NCBI GenBank assembly: GCA_021604145.1
Contig: BQIX01000003.1
Coordinates: forward strand, 1-64,000
Direction: 5' to 3'
Source: Nitrospirales bacterium
GTDB lineage: Bacteria; Nitrospirota; Nitrospiria; Nitrospirales; UBA8639
DNA: 64,000 nt
The notes below the pieces were generated by a model that made no database searches, was not told where the DNA came from, and saw nothing but the letters and a program-made list of their open reading frames with translations. The position numbers and the translations under genes were made by a program. Every line of letters starts with the position of its first letter. The stretch's first letter is position 1. Of this stretch, positions 1-8,440 are shown in pieces.

Positions 1-324
1 GATCCCTGCTGACGTCGTGGGCAACGGTTTGGTGAGTGATTCGATATGAAACTGTTTTCCATACGTTGGATGAGTCGTCCATTGTCCCGTCAACGTATAG
101 CGATGCCCGACATGTGGTGACTCAGGGGTCCGGCCAACGGCTGTAATGACTGCATACTCTTGGCCTTCTTCTGCGCCCTTTACTTCAATTCGCAATACCG
201 TAAAGCCAGAGACCTTTCGATACACCTTTTGGACCGTGCCATCGAGCATCATGGCCGTTGTAGAAGGATAGGAGGAATCATCTGCAGTCGCAGCAGGTGT
301 CCGTACGAGCGTCGACATCGTCAT
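1..324 (-). CDS. recD2: RecD2-type helicase, N-terminal OB-like region (partial)
   Basis: This is the first 108 codons of a gene that runs off the left edge of the window. It starts at the ATG at 324; an in-frame stop at 334-336 rules out a longer start. The translation has the features of the N-terminal OB-fold domain of RecD2/TraA-type SF1 helicases: a sGFTVLRIE segment, a VITAVG strand, and a W-T-T-H-P-T-Y-G-K-Q-F signature near residues 90-98. The helicase motifs themselves lie outside the window. RecD2 proteins are 5'-3' DNA helicases used in repair and recombination. The next gene upstream on the same strand, 345 bases away, is a second RecD-like ATPase, so the two may form one recombination unit. 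Confidence 0.75.
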   Translation of the reverse strand, partial: MTMSTLVRTPAATADDSSYPSTTAMMLDGTVQKVYRKVSGFTVLRIEVKGAEEGQEYAVITAVGRTPESPHVGHRYTLTGQWTTHPTYGKQFHIESLTKPLPTTSAGI

Positions 325-669
325 TCGAATGCCTCATAAACAAAGAGACCCTGTGCTAAATGGCTCCGATGAGCAGCCATCAATCCACGTAGAGGAGGTT
401 GAGATACAGAATGAACAGCGGTGAGGAAGGTTCTACCGAGAGGATATTGCCAGCACGATCGAATCGGAAGTATCGACAAGTGATAACCCACGGGGAATAA
501 CCTCTAACTCACTACTACGCGACCCACCCGCGGCCAGCACTATTGGGAGCCTGTTCACAGCCAATCCATGGTGGATTACCATTCGAAGAAGCTTAGACCA
601 TGTGCTTCTTACATCAGCAAGTCACAAGGGGCCATTGAATAGAAAAAGAGTATGTTCTCGATAGACGAA
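325..669. other. Intergenic stretch between two RecD-like genes
   Basis: No convincing gene was seen here. One 49-codon minus-strand frame (433-582) begins with ATG but has no ribosome binding site and no recognisable motif. The stretch separates the 3' end of the RecD-like gene from the start of the RecD2-type gene on the same strand, so it could hold a promoter or an mRNA processing site. None was obvious. Confidence 0.4.
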
Positions 670-2340
670 TCAGTGCACTAAACAGACTGTCTTATCAAGA
701 CCACGCGTTCTTCCGACATATCGTAAACGTTTGTCACAAGTGAACGACTTATACTCCTTTTCCGGAATGACGAAGATCACCACGGGAAAGCGACTACCTT
801 GTGCTTTATGGACGGTCATGCAATATGCCAGATCTAAATTCGATTCAGAGACGAGCGCTTCAACACCTGAATTTAAACGCAGCACAATCCGGCCCTCCTG
901 TAACCCCGTCACCACACCTGTTTGTCCATTGAGAACTGGAACAGGCAGGTCGTAATCATTCCGTAAGACAATGACAGGATCTGCCAAGCGGAATTTTTCT
1001 GTAAGGAATGCGCCTTGTGGATTCATCTTCATTTGAAGCCAGCGATTGAGCTCGTGCATTCCCAATGACGATTCCTTGACAGGCGAAAGGACTTGGACAA
1101 GCTTTCCTCGACCACGAGCCGCCTGAATTTCTTGATCAAGCTGCTGAAGAACACTCTCAATGGAGTGATGTTGGAACGTGTAAACTGGGGGAGTGAAGCC
1201 CTTTCCTCCGCGTATCGCAGCAATACGTTCCAGTTGCAGAACGGGAAGACGCTCTAACAGATACCCAAATACCGATATGCCATGGACCGGTGGCAATTGT
1301 CCCGGATCTCCGGAAATGATCAAGATACCCCGCACAACACGCAACAGTGCGACTAAAACCGGAAGCGTTAACATGGAGCCTTCGTCTACCAAGACCACAT
1401 CATTGGAAAGAATCCGACGTGAAAATCCCTCTGGACCAAAATTCAACAAACGATGAACAGTTTGGCCCTCAGCCCCAAGCAAACTGGCGGCTTTACCCGT
1501 TGTCGCTGTCACTGCCACTCGTAATCCATCTTGATGACACGCATCAATCACTTGGCGCAACAACTGCGTCTTTCCACTTCCAGCCGATCCCGTCAAAACC
1601 GTATATTTATGCGACAGCAACTGACGAAGTCTTGGGTCATCATAGTCGGTCAACTGCATTTGATTGGTCGCAAGGCAACGCTCCACCTCCTTTAACTGCC
1701 GTACCACTTCGGCCAAGACAATCTGTCCTTTTTGCTCTACAGCGATTTTCGGATGTAGATGGGACGACAACGACGGTAATACTGTCGAGTTCACACACAA
1801 TCGCTCACCGAGTAGGACAACGAGCCTTTCCATAGATACGCCAATATGGCCATGGGCCGCCTGCTCCTTCAGAACCGCGTGAATACCTGCCTGAATACGA
1901 ACGTCATCCGCTACTCTCCCGCCTGACAGATGATGTAAGGCATCTGCAGCACCAAATGGGATTTCGCGCATCCAATACAAGTAAAAGGGGCTTCGCCATG
2001 CACGACTTCTCCTTGGCTTCGGCCACCTGCTCACCCTGTTCGAAACGGCGGGCCATCCACTCTTTCGAAGCCAGATAATCAATGAATCCTCTGACCAAGT
2101 TCGAGATATTCTTTCATCACTGGTTGCACTCATATGTACGCTAGAGGCTGCAAAGACGCGCTTTCCCTTTTGCGTCGTCCACTGTCCTTCACACGCGGCA
2201 AAAAAACAACCCCAGCCATCTTCAGAAATTCGGTTGGGAACGCAAACCTCATTCCTTCGATTCAACCAGACATAAGTTTCTGATCGACCTGGCAACCATC
2301 GCCGATCAGTAATGAATCCAGATACCGTATTCAGAGACAT
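670..2340 (-). CDS. RecD-like SF1 DNA helicase
   Basis: This 556-residue protein has a full SF1B/RecD motor: Walker A GSAGSGKT at about residues 251-258, Walker B VLVDEGSM at about 316-323, motif III GDPGQLPPV at about 344-352, and a C-terminal UvrD_C_2-type part with MTVHKAQGS and YVGRTRG. It should act as an ATP-driven DNA helicase in recombination or replication of the element. The N-terminal third has no clear domain. Residues about 80-120 are rich in Trp, Arg and Ser and look like an out-of-frame reading; another frame over 1980-2098 gives a more protein-like stretch (GFIDYLASKEWMARRFE). A pair of compensating indels or sequence errors is therefore possible. The family call is firm; the intactness is less so. 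Confidence 0.85.
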   Translation of the reverse strand: MSLNTVSGFITDRRWLPGRSETYVWLNRRNEVCVPNRISEDGWGCFFAACEGQWTTQKGKRVFAASSVHMSATSDERISRTWSEDSLIIWLRKSGWPAVSNRVSRWPKPRRSRAWRSPFYLYWMREIPFGAADALHHLSGGRVADDVRIQAGIHAVLKEQAAHGHIGVSMERLVVLLGERLCVNSTVLPSLSSHLHPKIAVEQKGQIVLAEVVRQLKEVERCLATNQMQLTDYDDPRLRQLLSHKYTVLTGSAGSGKTQLLRQVIDACHQDGLRVAVTATTGKAASLLGAEGQTVHRLLNFGPEGFSRRILSNDVVLVDEGSMLTLPVLVALLRVVRGILIISGDPGQLPPVHGISVFGYLLERLPVLQLERIAAIRGGKGFTPPVYTFQHHSIESVLQQLDQEIQAARGRGKLVQVLSPVKESSLGMHELNRWLQMKMNPQGAFLTEKFRLADPVIVLRNDYDLPVPVLNGQTGVVTGLQEGRIVLRLNSGVEALVSESNLDLAYCMTVHKAQGSRFPVVIFVIPEKEYKSFTCDKRLRYVGRTRGLDKTVCLVH

Positions 2341-2409
2341 AGTGTAGAGGAACCCAAGACGTCAGTTCACAAAACATATTACGCCTCCAATCACTTTCTC
2401 TAACAAGGA

Positions 2410-2605
2410 TTAGCTTCGCTCTATGTGTGTACCTTATGTAATTTGTTCCACTCACGAGACCTCCATCCAACTGTTACGTTTATCCTAGGTAATTCGTTTC
2501 ACGCACAAGGTCTCCGTTCAACTGTTACATTTTACTTAGGTATTGTGTTTCACTCATGAGGCTTCCATTCAATTGTTACGTTTACCTTAAATAATTCTCT
2601 CTCAA
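2410..2605. repeat. Tandem 51-bp degenerate repeats (iteron-like)
   Basis: Three clear units start at 2461, 2512 and 2563 with an exact 51-base period. Each has a core close to CAACTGTTACGTTT, then a TAGGTAATT-like block and a GTTTCACTCA-like block. A weaker fourth unit precedes them from about 2410. The array fills the 373-base gap (2341-2713) between the divergent RecD-like gene and the Cas4-like nuclease gene. Evenly spaced repeats next to replication and recombination genes suggest protein-binding iterons, either for an origin or for transcription control. The rest of the gap shows only the ribosome binding site of the next gene. Confidence 0.7.
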
Positions 2606-2713
2606 AGAACGGGAATGTGAGCTCAGGCTGAATCGCTTCACCACGTTCAACGAGATCGCGCCGTCAATCGATCTCCTTCCCCCCTACCCAAGCATCCGAT
2701 AAGGAGAAGTCCT

Positions 2714-3877
2714 ATGCTCGCCGAGATTATTCCAGGAATCGCGAATTTTAATTGGCAACCATCAAGATATCGTCCCCGTCCTTCATCATCAGGTCCCACG
2801 CAATGTTCACGAAAGTTGACGTATAAAGCCTTGGGGTACCCTGAACGGAAACCTGGCGACCGCTTCGCGGTCGTCCTCGATGATTCCTCATGGCATGAAG
2901 AACTGACCTGCCAGTGGATTGAACAGAGTACGTTCAAGCTCCACAGTCAACAAATGCCCATCACCATTCCCAAGGCGTTGCCGTGGCTAATCGACACTGA
3001 ACGACCTTTTACCTGTAACATGTGTGGGGAAACTGTTCAGCCCGGGTCGCTACACGGCCATATCGATGGGATTTGCACCGACCTCTTCTTCGAAGACTAT
3101 TTGTTTGAACATAAAGCGATTAATCACTTTACATTCGAGACCTACCGGAAAGGCGCGTGGCCAGTTGATCATTTGACACAATGCGTCCTCTATTTCGAAG
3201 GCTTACACGACGTCCAACCTGACCTCAACAAAGCGATCTTACTGATTAAGAATAAAAACACGTCAGGCTATCTTGAATATGTTATACAGTATGATTTTCA
3301 CGCCAAGATACTCACGATTCTAGAAGTGACCGCCTCCGACGGCACCATCATCGAGTTAGGCAATCCACTGCCAACCTTTGTAAACCTCCTCCAAGATGCC
3401 CTCGATCAATTTGCCACCATCGAACACCACCGTCAGGCCGGAACGCTGCCGCCACGAGAATACGAACCGCAGGAATGGCAGTGCGAATATTGCCCGTTTT
3501 TTGAGCCCTGTTGGAAATCCGTGAAACTCAACACTGAACAGTCTCTCAAATTAACGAAAGACAGTGAGAAACTGGCTTTTGAGCTTCATGCACGCACAGA
3601 AGAACGCAAGCGAGTAGAAAAAGAAGAAGACAAACTTAAACGGGCCTTTCGCTTATTATTAAAGAATCACGGCGTACAACGCGCCACAGGGCCGACCATC
3701 ACAGTGAGGCTTAAAGAAGGACAACGCACGGCCGTCAATCAGGACTTAATCCCGCCTGAAACGCTTGCCGCCGCACGAACGACGACAACCATTGAAAAAC
3801 TGCAAGTCACACCGCATGCGGTAACTGTCAAGACCAAGACACCCCAATCCGCGTACTTACCAGTCATCAACCAATAG
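2714..3877 (+). CDS. PD-(D/E)XK nuclease with Cas4/RecB-type Fe-S cluster
   Basis: The start at 2714 follows a GGAG motif. The protein has 387 residues. It shows a PD-(D/E)XK nuclease signature: D118 in GHIDG, then E132-x-K134 in LFEHKAI. It also has the four-cysteine iron-sulfur layout of Cas4, AddB and related nucleases: C31 near the N terminus plus C257, C260 and C266 in a C-x2-C-x5-C group. A charged, probably coiled-coil segment follows (about 275-315). Members of this family resect DNA ends and support recombination. There is no CRISPR array or other cas gene here, so a recombination role within the element, next to an RDF-like gene and RecD helicases, is more likely than CRISPR adaptation. 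Confidence 0.8.
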   Translation: MLAEIIPGIANFNWQPSRYRPRPSSSGPTQCSRKLTYKALGYPERKPGDRFAVVLDDSSWHEELTCQWIEQSTFKLHSQQMPITIPKALPWLIDTERPFTCNMCGETVQPGSLHGHIDGICTDLFFEDYLFEHKAINHFTFETYRKGAWPVDHLTQCVLYFEGLHDVQPDLNKAILLIKNKNTSGYLEYVIQYDFHAKILTILEVTASDGTIIELGNPLPTFVNLLQDALDQFATIEHHRQAGTLPPREYEPQEWQCEYCPFFEPCWKSVKLNTEQSLKLTKDSEKLAFELHARTEERKRVEKEEDKLKRAFRLLLKNHGVQRATGPTITVRLKEGQRTAVNQDLIPPETLAAARTTTTIEKLQVTPHAVTVKTKTPQSAYLPVINQ

Positions 3878-3944
3878 TCATCGCACGTCAAGACTGCGAT
3901 CCATAATGCATGTTTACCCACACTTGAACGCAAGGAGTCCGACC

Positions 3945-5165
3945 ATGCAAACGTTTGTTCAAATCAGAGGACTATCCAATAAACGCCGCTTGCCACGTTT
4001 AGGCAAGATTCGTCTTGGCGTGAAAGTCCGAAACCCGACAACCGGGAATGAACATCCAGCAGAGACCTCATACTTTGTCGTGCCCCCCGAAGTGGCAAAG
4101 ATCTATGGGGAGCAGCCGACCGCCCTAGACATCATGTTTCCCGTCAACGATCCAGGCCGAGTTTTTCCGCAAGCATTGAAATGGTATGGAAGCGGCCGAG
4201 GGTTAAAGTGCATCGGAAATGGCGAAACGGCTATGCGGATGAATGATGAAACGCGCGAGATGGAACAGCGTGAGTGTCCGTGCGAACATCTCCATAACGA
4301 CTGCGCACCTCGCGCCTGTCTGCAAATCATGCTCCCGAAAATCAACATGGGCGGCGTCTATCAGATTGACAGTGGAAGTTCGAATTCCATGGTCGACCTG
4401 AATTCATATTTTGATTACCTCACCGCCCTCATTGGACGATTCGCGATGGTCCCGTTGACGCTTCGACGCGAACCGAAACAGATTCAAGGACCCACCGGAT
4501 TAAAGACCCATTACCCACTCAAGCTGGAACTCACCGCCACTCAAGAAGACGTCGAACAACTGTTACGGAGTTCGGGGGAGATCTTGGACCGGATTCGCTG
4601 CTGGCAGATTCCTCCCCCTGAGGAGGTCAATCCTGCGAAAGACGACAGTGCCGTGGTGGTCTTAGAAGACGACTGGCAAAAGACTCACGATGATGTCCCC
4701 ACTTCTGAGCGCCCTAGGACGCCACCTTCAGAATCAAACGGTACGGGTTCCAAGCAACATACCCCGCCACCAATTCCCGATGACTCAATTCCTGACGAGC
4801 CCACTGCTGCATCCGAAAACATGTCACCAGACAACTCAGCGGCACAAGCACGTTCATCTTCACCTTCAGCGAAACCCAAGACCACACGAAAGCCGAGTCA
4901 AACGCAATCCCACAAAGCAGGAATAACTCAGAGACAACGCGCATGGATCTTGCGCCTGGCCCAAAGTCGAGAGGTCCCGACACAAGAAGTGGAATCACAG
5001 TTAGCGACGATGACAAAATCCCAAGCGTCTGCGATCATCACGCAATTACGAAATGAGGATTTTTCTGCGCTTCAAACGACAACTGCCAGACAGACTTCAT
5101 CAAGTGAAGATGAGCACGAGACAGAACATCAAACGGCGGGAACAACATACAAGGCAGAATTTTAA
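3945..5165 (+). CDS. Phage recombination directionality factor-like protein (Gp3-like)
   Basis: The ATG at 3945 was chosen because AAGGAG lies six to eight bases upstream; an earlier in-frame ATG at 3906 lacks such a site. The first two thirds of this 406-residue protein resemble the Gp3-like family, named for the phage phiC31 recombination directionality factor. Supporting features are an N-terminal GKIRLG stretch, a YGEQPTALDIMFP segment and a cysteine group (ECPCEHL..DCAPRAC). The last 130 residues are low-complexity, rich in Ser, Thr, Pro and Glu. Such proteins are common in phages and plasmids and are often beside a Cas4-like nuclease, as here. Whether this one controls an integrase is unknown; no integrase gene is in the window. 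Confidence 0.55.
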   Translation: MQTFVQIRGLSNKRRLPRLGKIRLGVKVRNPTTGNEHPAETSYFVVPPEVAKIYGEQPTALDIMFPVNDPGRVFPQALKWYGSGRGLKCIGNGETAMRMNDETREMEQRECPCEHLHNDCAPRACLQIMLPKINMGGVYQIDSGSSNSMVDLNSYFDYLTALIGRFAMVPLTLRREPKQIQGPTGLKTHYPLKLELTATQEDVEQLLRSSGEILDRIRCWQIPPPEEVNPAKDDSAVVVLEDDWQKTHDDVPTSERPRTPPSESNGTGSKQHTPPPIPDDSIPDEPTAASENMSPDNSAAQARSSSPSAKPKTTRKPSQTQSHKAGITQRQRAWILRLAQSREVPTQEVESQLATMTKSQASAIITQLRNEDFSALQTTTARQTSSSEDEHETEHQTAGTTYKAEF

Positions 5166-5237
5166 AGACAAGTAGGCCAGCGAAAAGAGAGCGGGGAACG
5201 CCTGTTTCTCGATCCTCATGGAGAAAAAGCTAACCAT

Positions 5238-5951
5238 TCACCCTTTCTTTTTCGCATAGATCTCCGCCAGCGCACTGAGCGCTTGGATAAACTTTTCGAC
5301 ATCATCAGGCTCCATCTTATCAAGTAACCCAAACAAATAGGAGGAACCTTCGTGTTCAATGAGTCGCGAGAGTGCCCGCGGCAACAGGCCTGCAAGCATG
5401 AGATATTCATCAACTGGCTCCTTAAGAACATGCGCTAATGCCAGCACTTGGTGACGTGGGAGGCTCAGTTCTCCTTGCACAACCGGATCGAGTCCGCGTT
5501 TGTCAATGATACCGATGGACTTGGCGATACGTATCTGTTCTTTTCGTGAGCGTCGTTGAAGATCCTTCTCTAAACGCTGACGGAAACTGCCAGGCAGCAA
5601 CCCTGATCCAGAACGTTCTTGGCTCGGATCCGGACTGTCAACCAAATAGCCTAACGTTCCATGACCCACTGTTTGTCGTAGACGTTCCGCCAAGAGTCTC
5701 TTGACCAGGTTTTCTTGTTCGCTTTTGGATTTACTTAAAACGGTGGCAATACGGCTGATCAACTTTGGCCCCGGCACCTGAAATGCCCCGGGATTTTGTC
5801 GCTCCAGTCTGTAAGCATACCCAAGACTAATCTTTAACTTTTTTGCAAAAATTTCGACCGAAACTCCCGCTTCCTCTCGCAACGTTCGTAGCAACAACCC
5901 AAACGGGTTCACGACGGAACCCTGAGACTCTTGATCTTCTAAGGTTGTCAT
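5238..5951 (-). CDS. XRE-family helix-turn-helix regulator
   Basis: This 237-residue protein starts at the ATG at 5951, four bases after a strong GGAGGA motif. Residues about 15-70 form an XRE-type helix-turn-helix (FGLLLRTLREEAGVS, then a LGYAYRLER recognition segment). The remainder is helical without a peptidase or other sensor motif that I could recognise. It faces away from the sigma-like gene at 6389, with an AT-rich 437-base region between them. This is the usual layout of a phage or plasmid repressor and the early operon it controls. Its ligand and operators are not known. Confidence 0.75.
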   Translation of the reverse strand: MTTLEDQESQGSVVNPFGLLLRTLREEAGVSVEIFAKKLKISLGYAYRLERQNPGAFQVPGPKLISRIATVLSKSKSEQENLVKRLLAERLRQTVGHGTLGYLVDSPDPSQERSGSGLLPGSFRQRLEKDLQRRSRKEQIRIAKSIGIIDKRGLDPVVQGELSLPRHQVLALAHVLKEPVDEYLMLAGLLPRALSRLIEHEGSSYLFGLLDKMEPDDVEKFIQALSALAEIYAKKKG

Positions 5952-6388
5952 GTTGTCCTCCGCTCCGTAACAGAATCCCTTTATCCTTGGCCACCGGTGA
6001 CATCACTTTATGCCAGCAGGACATAACTGGTGAATAAAAGGACACAGAAGGAATATATAAATGAAGATAAATTGAATGAAAAAGACCCGACTCCGGAGAA
6101 AAAAATACTAAATGTGTGCGGGGGGGCAGCCACCCTCCTTGCCATGCAATTCTGCAAGTATAGCATTTTGACCTTTTTTGGTAAACACACGATACATTAT
6201 TGACAATATAAAAGTTAATTGCTATATGAACTATTTCTGATCAGCGTAGGGACGTTTCTCATGTGTGCTCAGAGACGATCGAACCCACGTACAAGACACG
6301 CGCTACCCCGAAACCTCGCCAGATCTCCGCCAATCTTATCCAATCAATCCATCGTCATCTTCCCCACATTGTATCCAAGGAGGGATCT
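5952..6388. other. AT-rich divergent control region
   Basis: This stretch lies between the XRE regulator and the sigma-like gene. It contains a strong promoter at 6200-6228 (listed separately) and, close to the XRE gene, the palindrome CACCGGTG at 5992-5999 with a related half-site near 6026-6033; these could be operator sites. An upstream extension of the next reading frame to 6263 exists but lacks a ribosome binding site. No other gene was seen. Confidence 0.5.
6200..6228 (+). promoter_or_regulatory. Sigma-70-type promoter
   Basis: A consensus -35 TTGACA at 6200-6205 is followed by a 17-base spacer and a -10 TATATG at 6223-6228. It points to the sigma-like gene and probably drives the plus-strand run that begins there. 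It lies about 250 bases from the divergent XRE gene, which is a natural candidate for its repressor. Confidence 0.65.
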
Positions 6389-6856
6389 ATGGGCCTAGCG
6401 ACATTACCATCAGATCAAGACTCGTCACCTTTCCTGACACTCTGGGAAGCCAACAAACATCTGGCTAAAGCTATTTGCCAGCGCTATCGCGACCTCGACC
6501 CCATCATCGGCGAAGAGGACCTCCTTCAAGAGGCGTTTCTCGCGCTTCCCGATGCCTTAGCCAAGTGGGAACATCAACGCGGGCGTAATATGCAATTTAG
6601 CAACTTTTACTATTTCTTTATTCAAAAACGTTTCCAAGCCAAATTACCCGGCAAGAATAAAATCGTACAAATTCTCAATCAGGATTTTCATGTTGTGAAA
6701 GAAGTTACCTATAGCCAATTCCGAAAATGTCGAACCCGGCTGGTCCCGCCTGGCTTTACGTTTCGAATATGCTCACGAATTCTTCCACTCCCATGGGAGA
6801 ACCTGCAAGCCCATTCCTCAACCACCGACTCGTGGAACCATGAAGACAGCGAATGA
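6389..6856 (+). CDS. Sigma-70 region 2-like protein lacking region 4
   Basis: The ATG at 6389 is preceded by a near-perfect AAGGAGG at 6378-6384, so it was preferred to the longer frame from 6263. Residues about 20-85 look like sigma-70 region 2: a helix with AKAICQRYRDLDP, then EEDLLQEAFLALPDALAKWE, then an aromatic-rich NFYYFFIQKRFQAKL that matches the DNA-melting part in character. The remaining 70 residues have no recognisable region 4 helix-turn-helix. It could be an alternative or split sigma factor, or a regulator using a sigma fold to bind RNA polymerase. The stop overlaps the next gene by 17 bases, which suggests coupled translation. Confidence 0.6.
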   Translation: MGLATLPSDQDSSPFLTLWEANKHLAKAICQRYRDLDPIIGEEDLLQEAFLALPDALAKWEHQRGRNMQFSNFYYFFIQKRFQAKLPGKNKIVQILNQDFHVVKEVTYSQFRKCRTRLVPPGFTFRICSRILPLPWENLQAHSSTTDSWNHEDSE

Positions 6857-7409
6857 CATTCCCAAGGCCATTAAACAAGATCTTATCGACATGACAAAAG
6901 ACTTGTTAGAAGCCCAACCTCAATGGCATACCGACCTCCCCATGAACCCGAGGGAGCCATACATGGCATTGAAGCAGTTTCAGACCCTCTTAGGTTACTG
7001 CAACCGAGATAGAGAACGAAGGAATGTCCACGAGTATATCCGCTATCCCCTGATGACCATGGACCATCCATTATTTCCACTATTCCAGATCGAGAAACGA
7101 GCGTGGTACGTCATACTTCCGGGTATGCGTGGAGGCCACACGGGCCATACGTATGCCATTCCAGTAAGGTATCTTCGCCCTCATGTTCAACGCATGACCA
7201 CACGCAAGAACCTGTCTCAACCGTACGATCCCCCAGCTCGAATGGTTATTAGACACTATGCGCAACGCTCCCATCATTCTCACCACAATAATCACCAGTT
7301 GCTCATGGAAACGCTCAAAACACAGTTCCCGCAATACTCGCGTCAGACAATTTGGAGAGCCATACAAACTCTCCGCCATTCACCCTTTCTCGAAGGAGGC
7401 CGAACGTGA
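6840..7409 (+). CDS. Hypothetical protein in sigma-like/ParB-like operon
   Basis: This 189-residue protein was not recognised. It overlaps the upstream sigma-like gene by 17 bases and the following ParB-like gene by four bases, so it is very probably translated as part of the same operon. It is basic and soluble, with no signal peptide or membrane segment. A His-rich patch (RSHHSHHNNH) lies near residue 143, and the last 40 residues (FPQYSRQTIWRAIQTLRH) could form a helix-turn-helix. A DNA-binding role is plausible from the context only. Confidence 0.6.
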   Translation: MKTANDIPKAIKQDLIDMTKDLLEAQPQWHTDLPMNPREPYMALKQFQTLLGYCNRDRERRNVHEYIRYPLMTMDHPLFPLFQIEKRAWYVILPGMRGGHTGHTYAIPVRYLRPHVQRMTTRKNLSQPYDPPARMVIRHYAQRSHHSHHNNHQLLMETLKTQFPQYSRQTIWRAIQTLRHSPFLEGGRT

Positions 7410-8395
7410 AAGCGCTTATGTGGTTGCCAACGGATAGCATCACTATGAATCCGGAATACCAAAATTTGTTCCCGTCTTTATCCACGAACGTCTATACGGA
7501 ACTCCGTAATGACATCGAAAAAGTGGGAATATTAGTGCCTCTCATCTTGGAACACCAAGACAGTGGGTACAGTGTACTCGCCGGCCATCATCGCCTCAAA
7601 GCCGCGAAGGAGATCGGCTTGGCAGAGGTCCCATGCGAAATCGTCGAAACTCAGGAAGAACAGTTCTCGGCCTTATTTGATAACATTCATCGCCGCCAAC
7701 TTTCACCGCAAGAACTCAAGGAGCTGAAACGCGACGAACATGTGTGGCGGAGCGAACGCGCGAAGCACATCCCGTCAGCCTTGAAGACCTTATGCGAAGA
7801 ATTTCCACTGGAGCGTATTCTCCCAGCCTCTCTTTGGTCTCAAGTCATGTTAGCTCCTGCATCTCAAGTCGACCATATCGCAAAATCCATTAAGGGCGTC
7901 TTAGAAAAGGTAAGGGCCAACACGTCTCAAAAGGATGAAAGGCACGAATCCAACCTTTCGCGATCTCTATCAATTCCTAAAAAGAACAGTAGCTCTACGC
8001 GAGAGGTGGAAGAAATCAGGCAAACGGCTGTGAGCTTGTCCAAGGAAGTTCAAAAACGCAATCAGGAAATTGAACATTTGAAGGAAGCAGTGCAAGCAGA
8101 AAAACGAAAGACAACCGATGCCCAAGCACTCCTCCACGCTTTGGAGATGCAAGATCCACTCACGATGACTCCAGACATCATTGTCGATGGATTCCAAACG
8201 CTCTCCCAGTTCCTCCGCATCCTGTTTGAATGGACGACCCACCTGCCTGCCCTGAGTGACGACGTTCAAGAGAAAATTGGGCGCGCGATCACCCAATGCC
8301 AGCAGATACTACACGAGCACGTACAGACAACCCACGGTTCGGCAAATTTACGACTCGTGAACGGGCACAAACAGTCCCAATCGGCACACGTATAG
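7406..8395 (+). CDS. ParB/Spo0J-type nuclease-domain protein
   Basis: The GTG at 7406 follows a strong AAGGAGG and overlaps the previous stop as GTGA, so it was chosen over an in-frame ATG at 7352. The 329-residue protein begins with a ParB N-terminal (sulfiredoxin-like) domain: a LRNDIEKVGILVPLIL segment, then YSVLAGHHRLKAAKEIGL with the G-H-H-R-L nucleotide-binding box, then a NIHRRQLSPQE loop. The middle is shorter than in classic plasmid ParB. A coiled coil follows at about 205-250 (VEEIRQTAVSLSKEVQKRNQ). ParB proteins bind centromere sites and help segregate plasmids or chromosomes. No ParA gene is in the window, so it could instead be a ParB-like regulator. Confidence 0.75.
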   Translation: MKALMWLPTDSITMNPEYQNLFPSLSTNVYTELRNDIEKVGILVPLILEHQDSGYSVLAGHHRLKAAKEIGLAEVPCEIVETQEEQFSALFDNIHRRQLSPQELKELKRDEHVWRSERAKHIPSALKTLCEEFPLERILPASLWSQVMLAPASQVDHIAKSIKGVLEKVRANTSQKDERHESNLSRSLSIPKKNSSSTREVEEIRQTAVSLSKEVQKRNQEIEHLKEAVQAEKRKTTDAQALLHALEMQDPLTMTPDIIVDGFQTLSQFLRILFEWTTHLPALSDDVQEKIGRAITQCQQILHEHVQTTHGSANLRLVNGHKQSQSAHV

Positions 8396-8440
8396 ACAAA
8401 ATTTGATGACCCATTTAAAATGTGGCCCTTGGAGGGAACC

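Noticed and set aside
433-582. 49-codon minus-strand frame between the RecD-like genes
   Set aside because: No ribosome binding site, no motif, and of a size expected by chance.
1347-1835. Plus-strand frame of 162 codons opposite the RecD-like gene
   Set aside because: It lies entirely on the antisense of a gene with clear helicase motifs and has no motif of its own.
2548-2562. TTTCACTCATGAGG shared by the 51-bp repeat and the noncoding repeat near 63.5 kb (reverse strand)
   Set aside because: A 14-base match between two places in 64 kb is expected by chance, and the flanks do not align.
2714-3877. Cas4-like nuclease as a sign of a CRISPR locus
   Set aside because: No repeat-spacer array and no other cas gene in the window; context is recombination.
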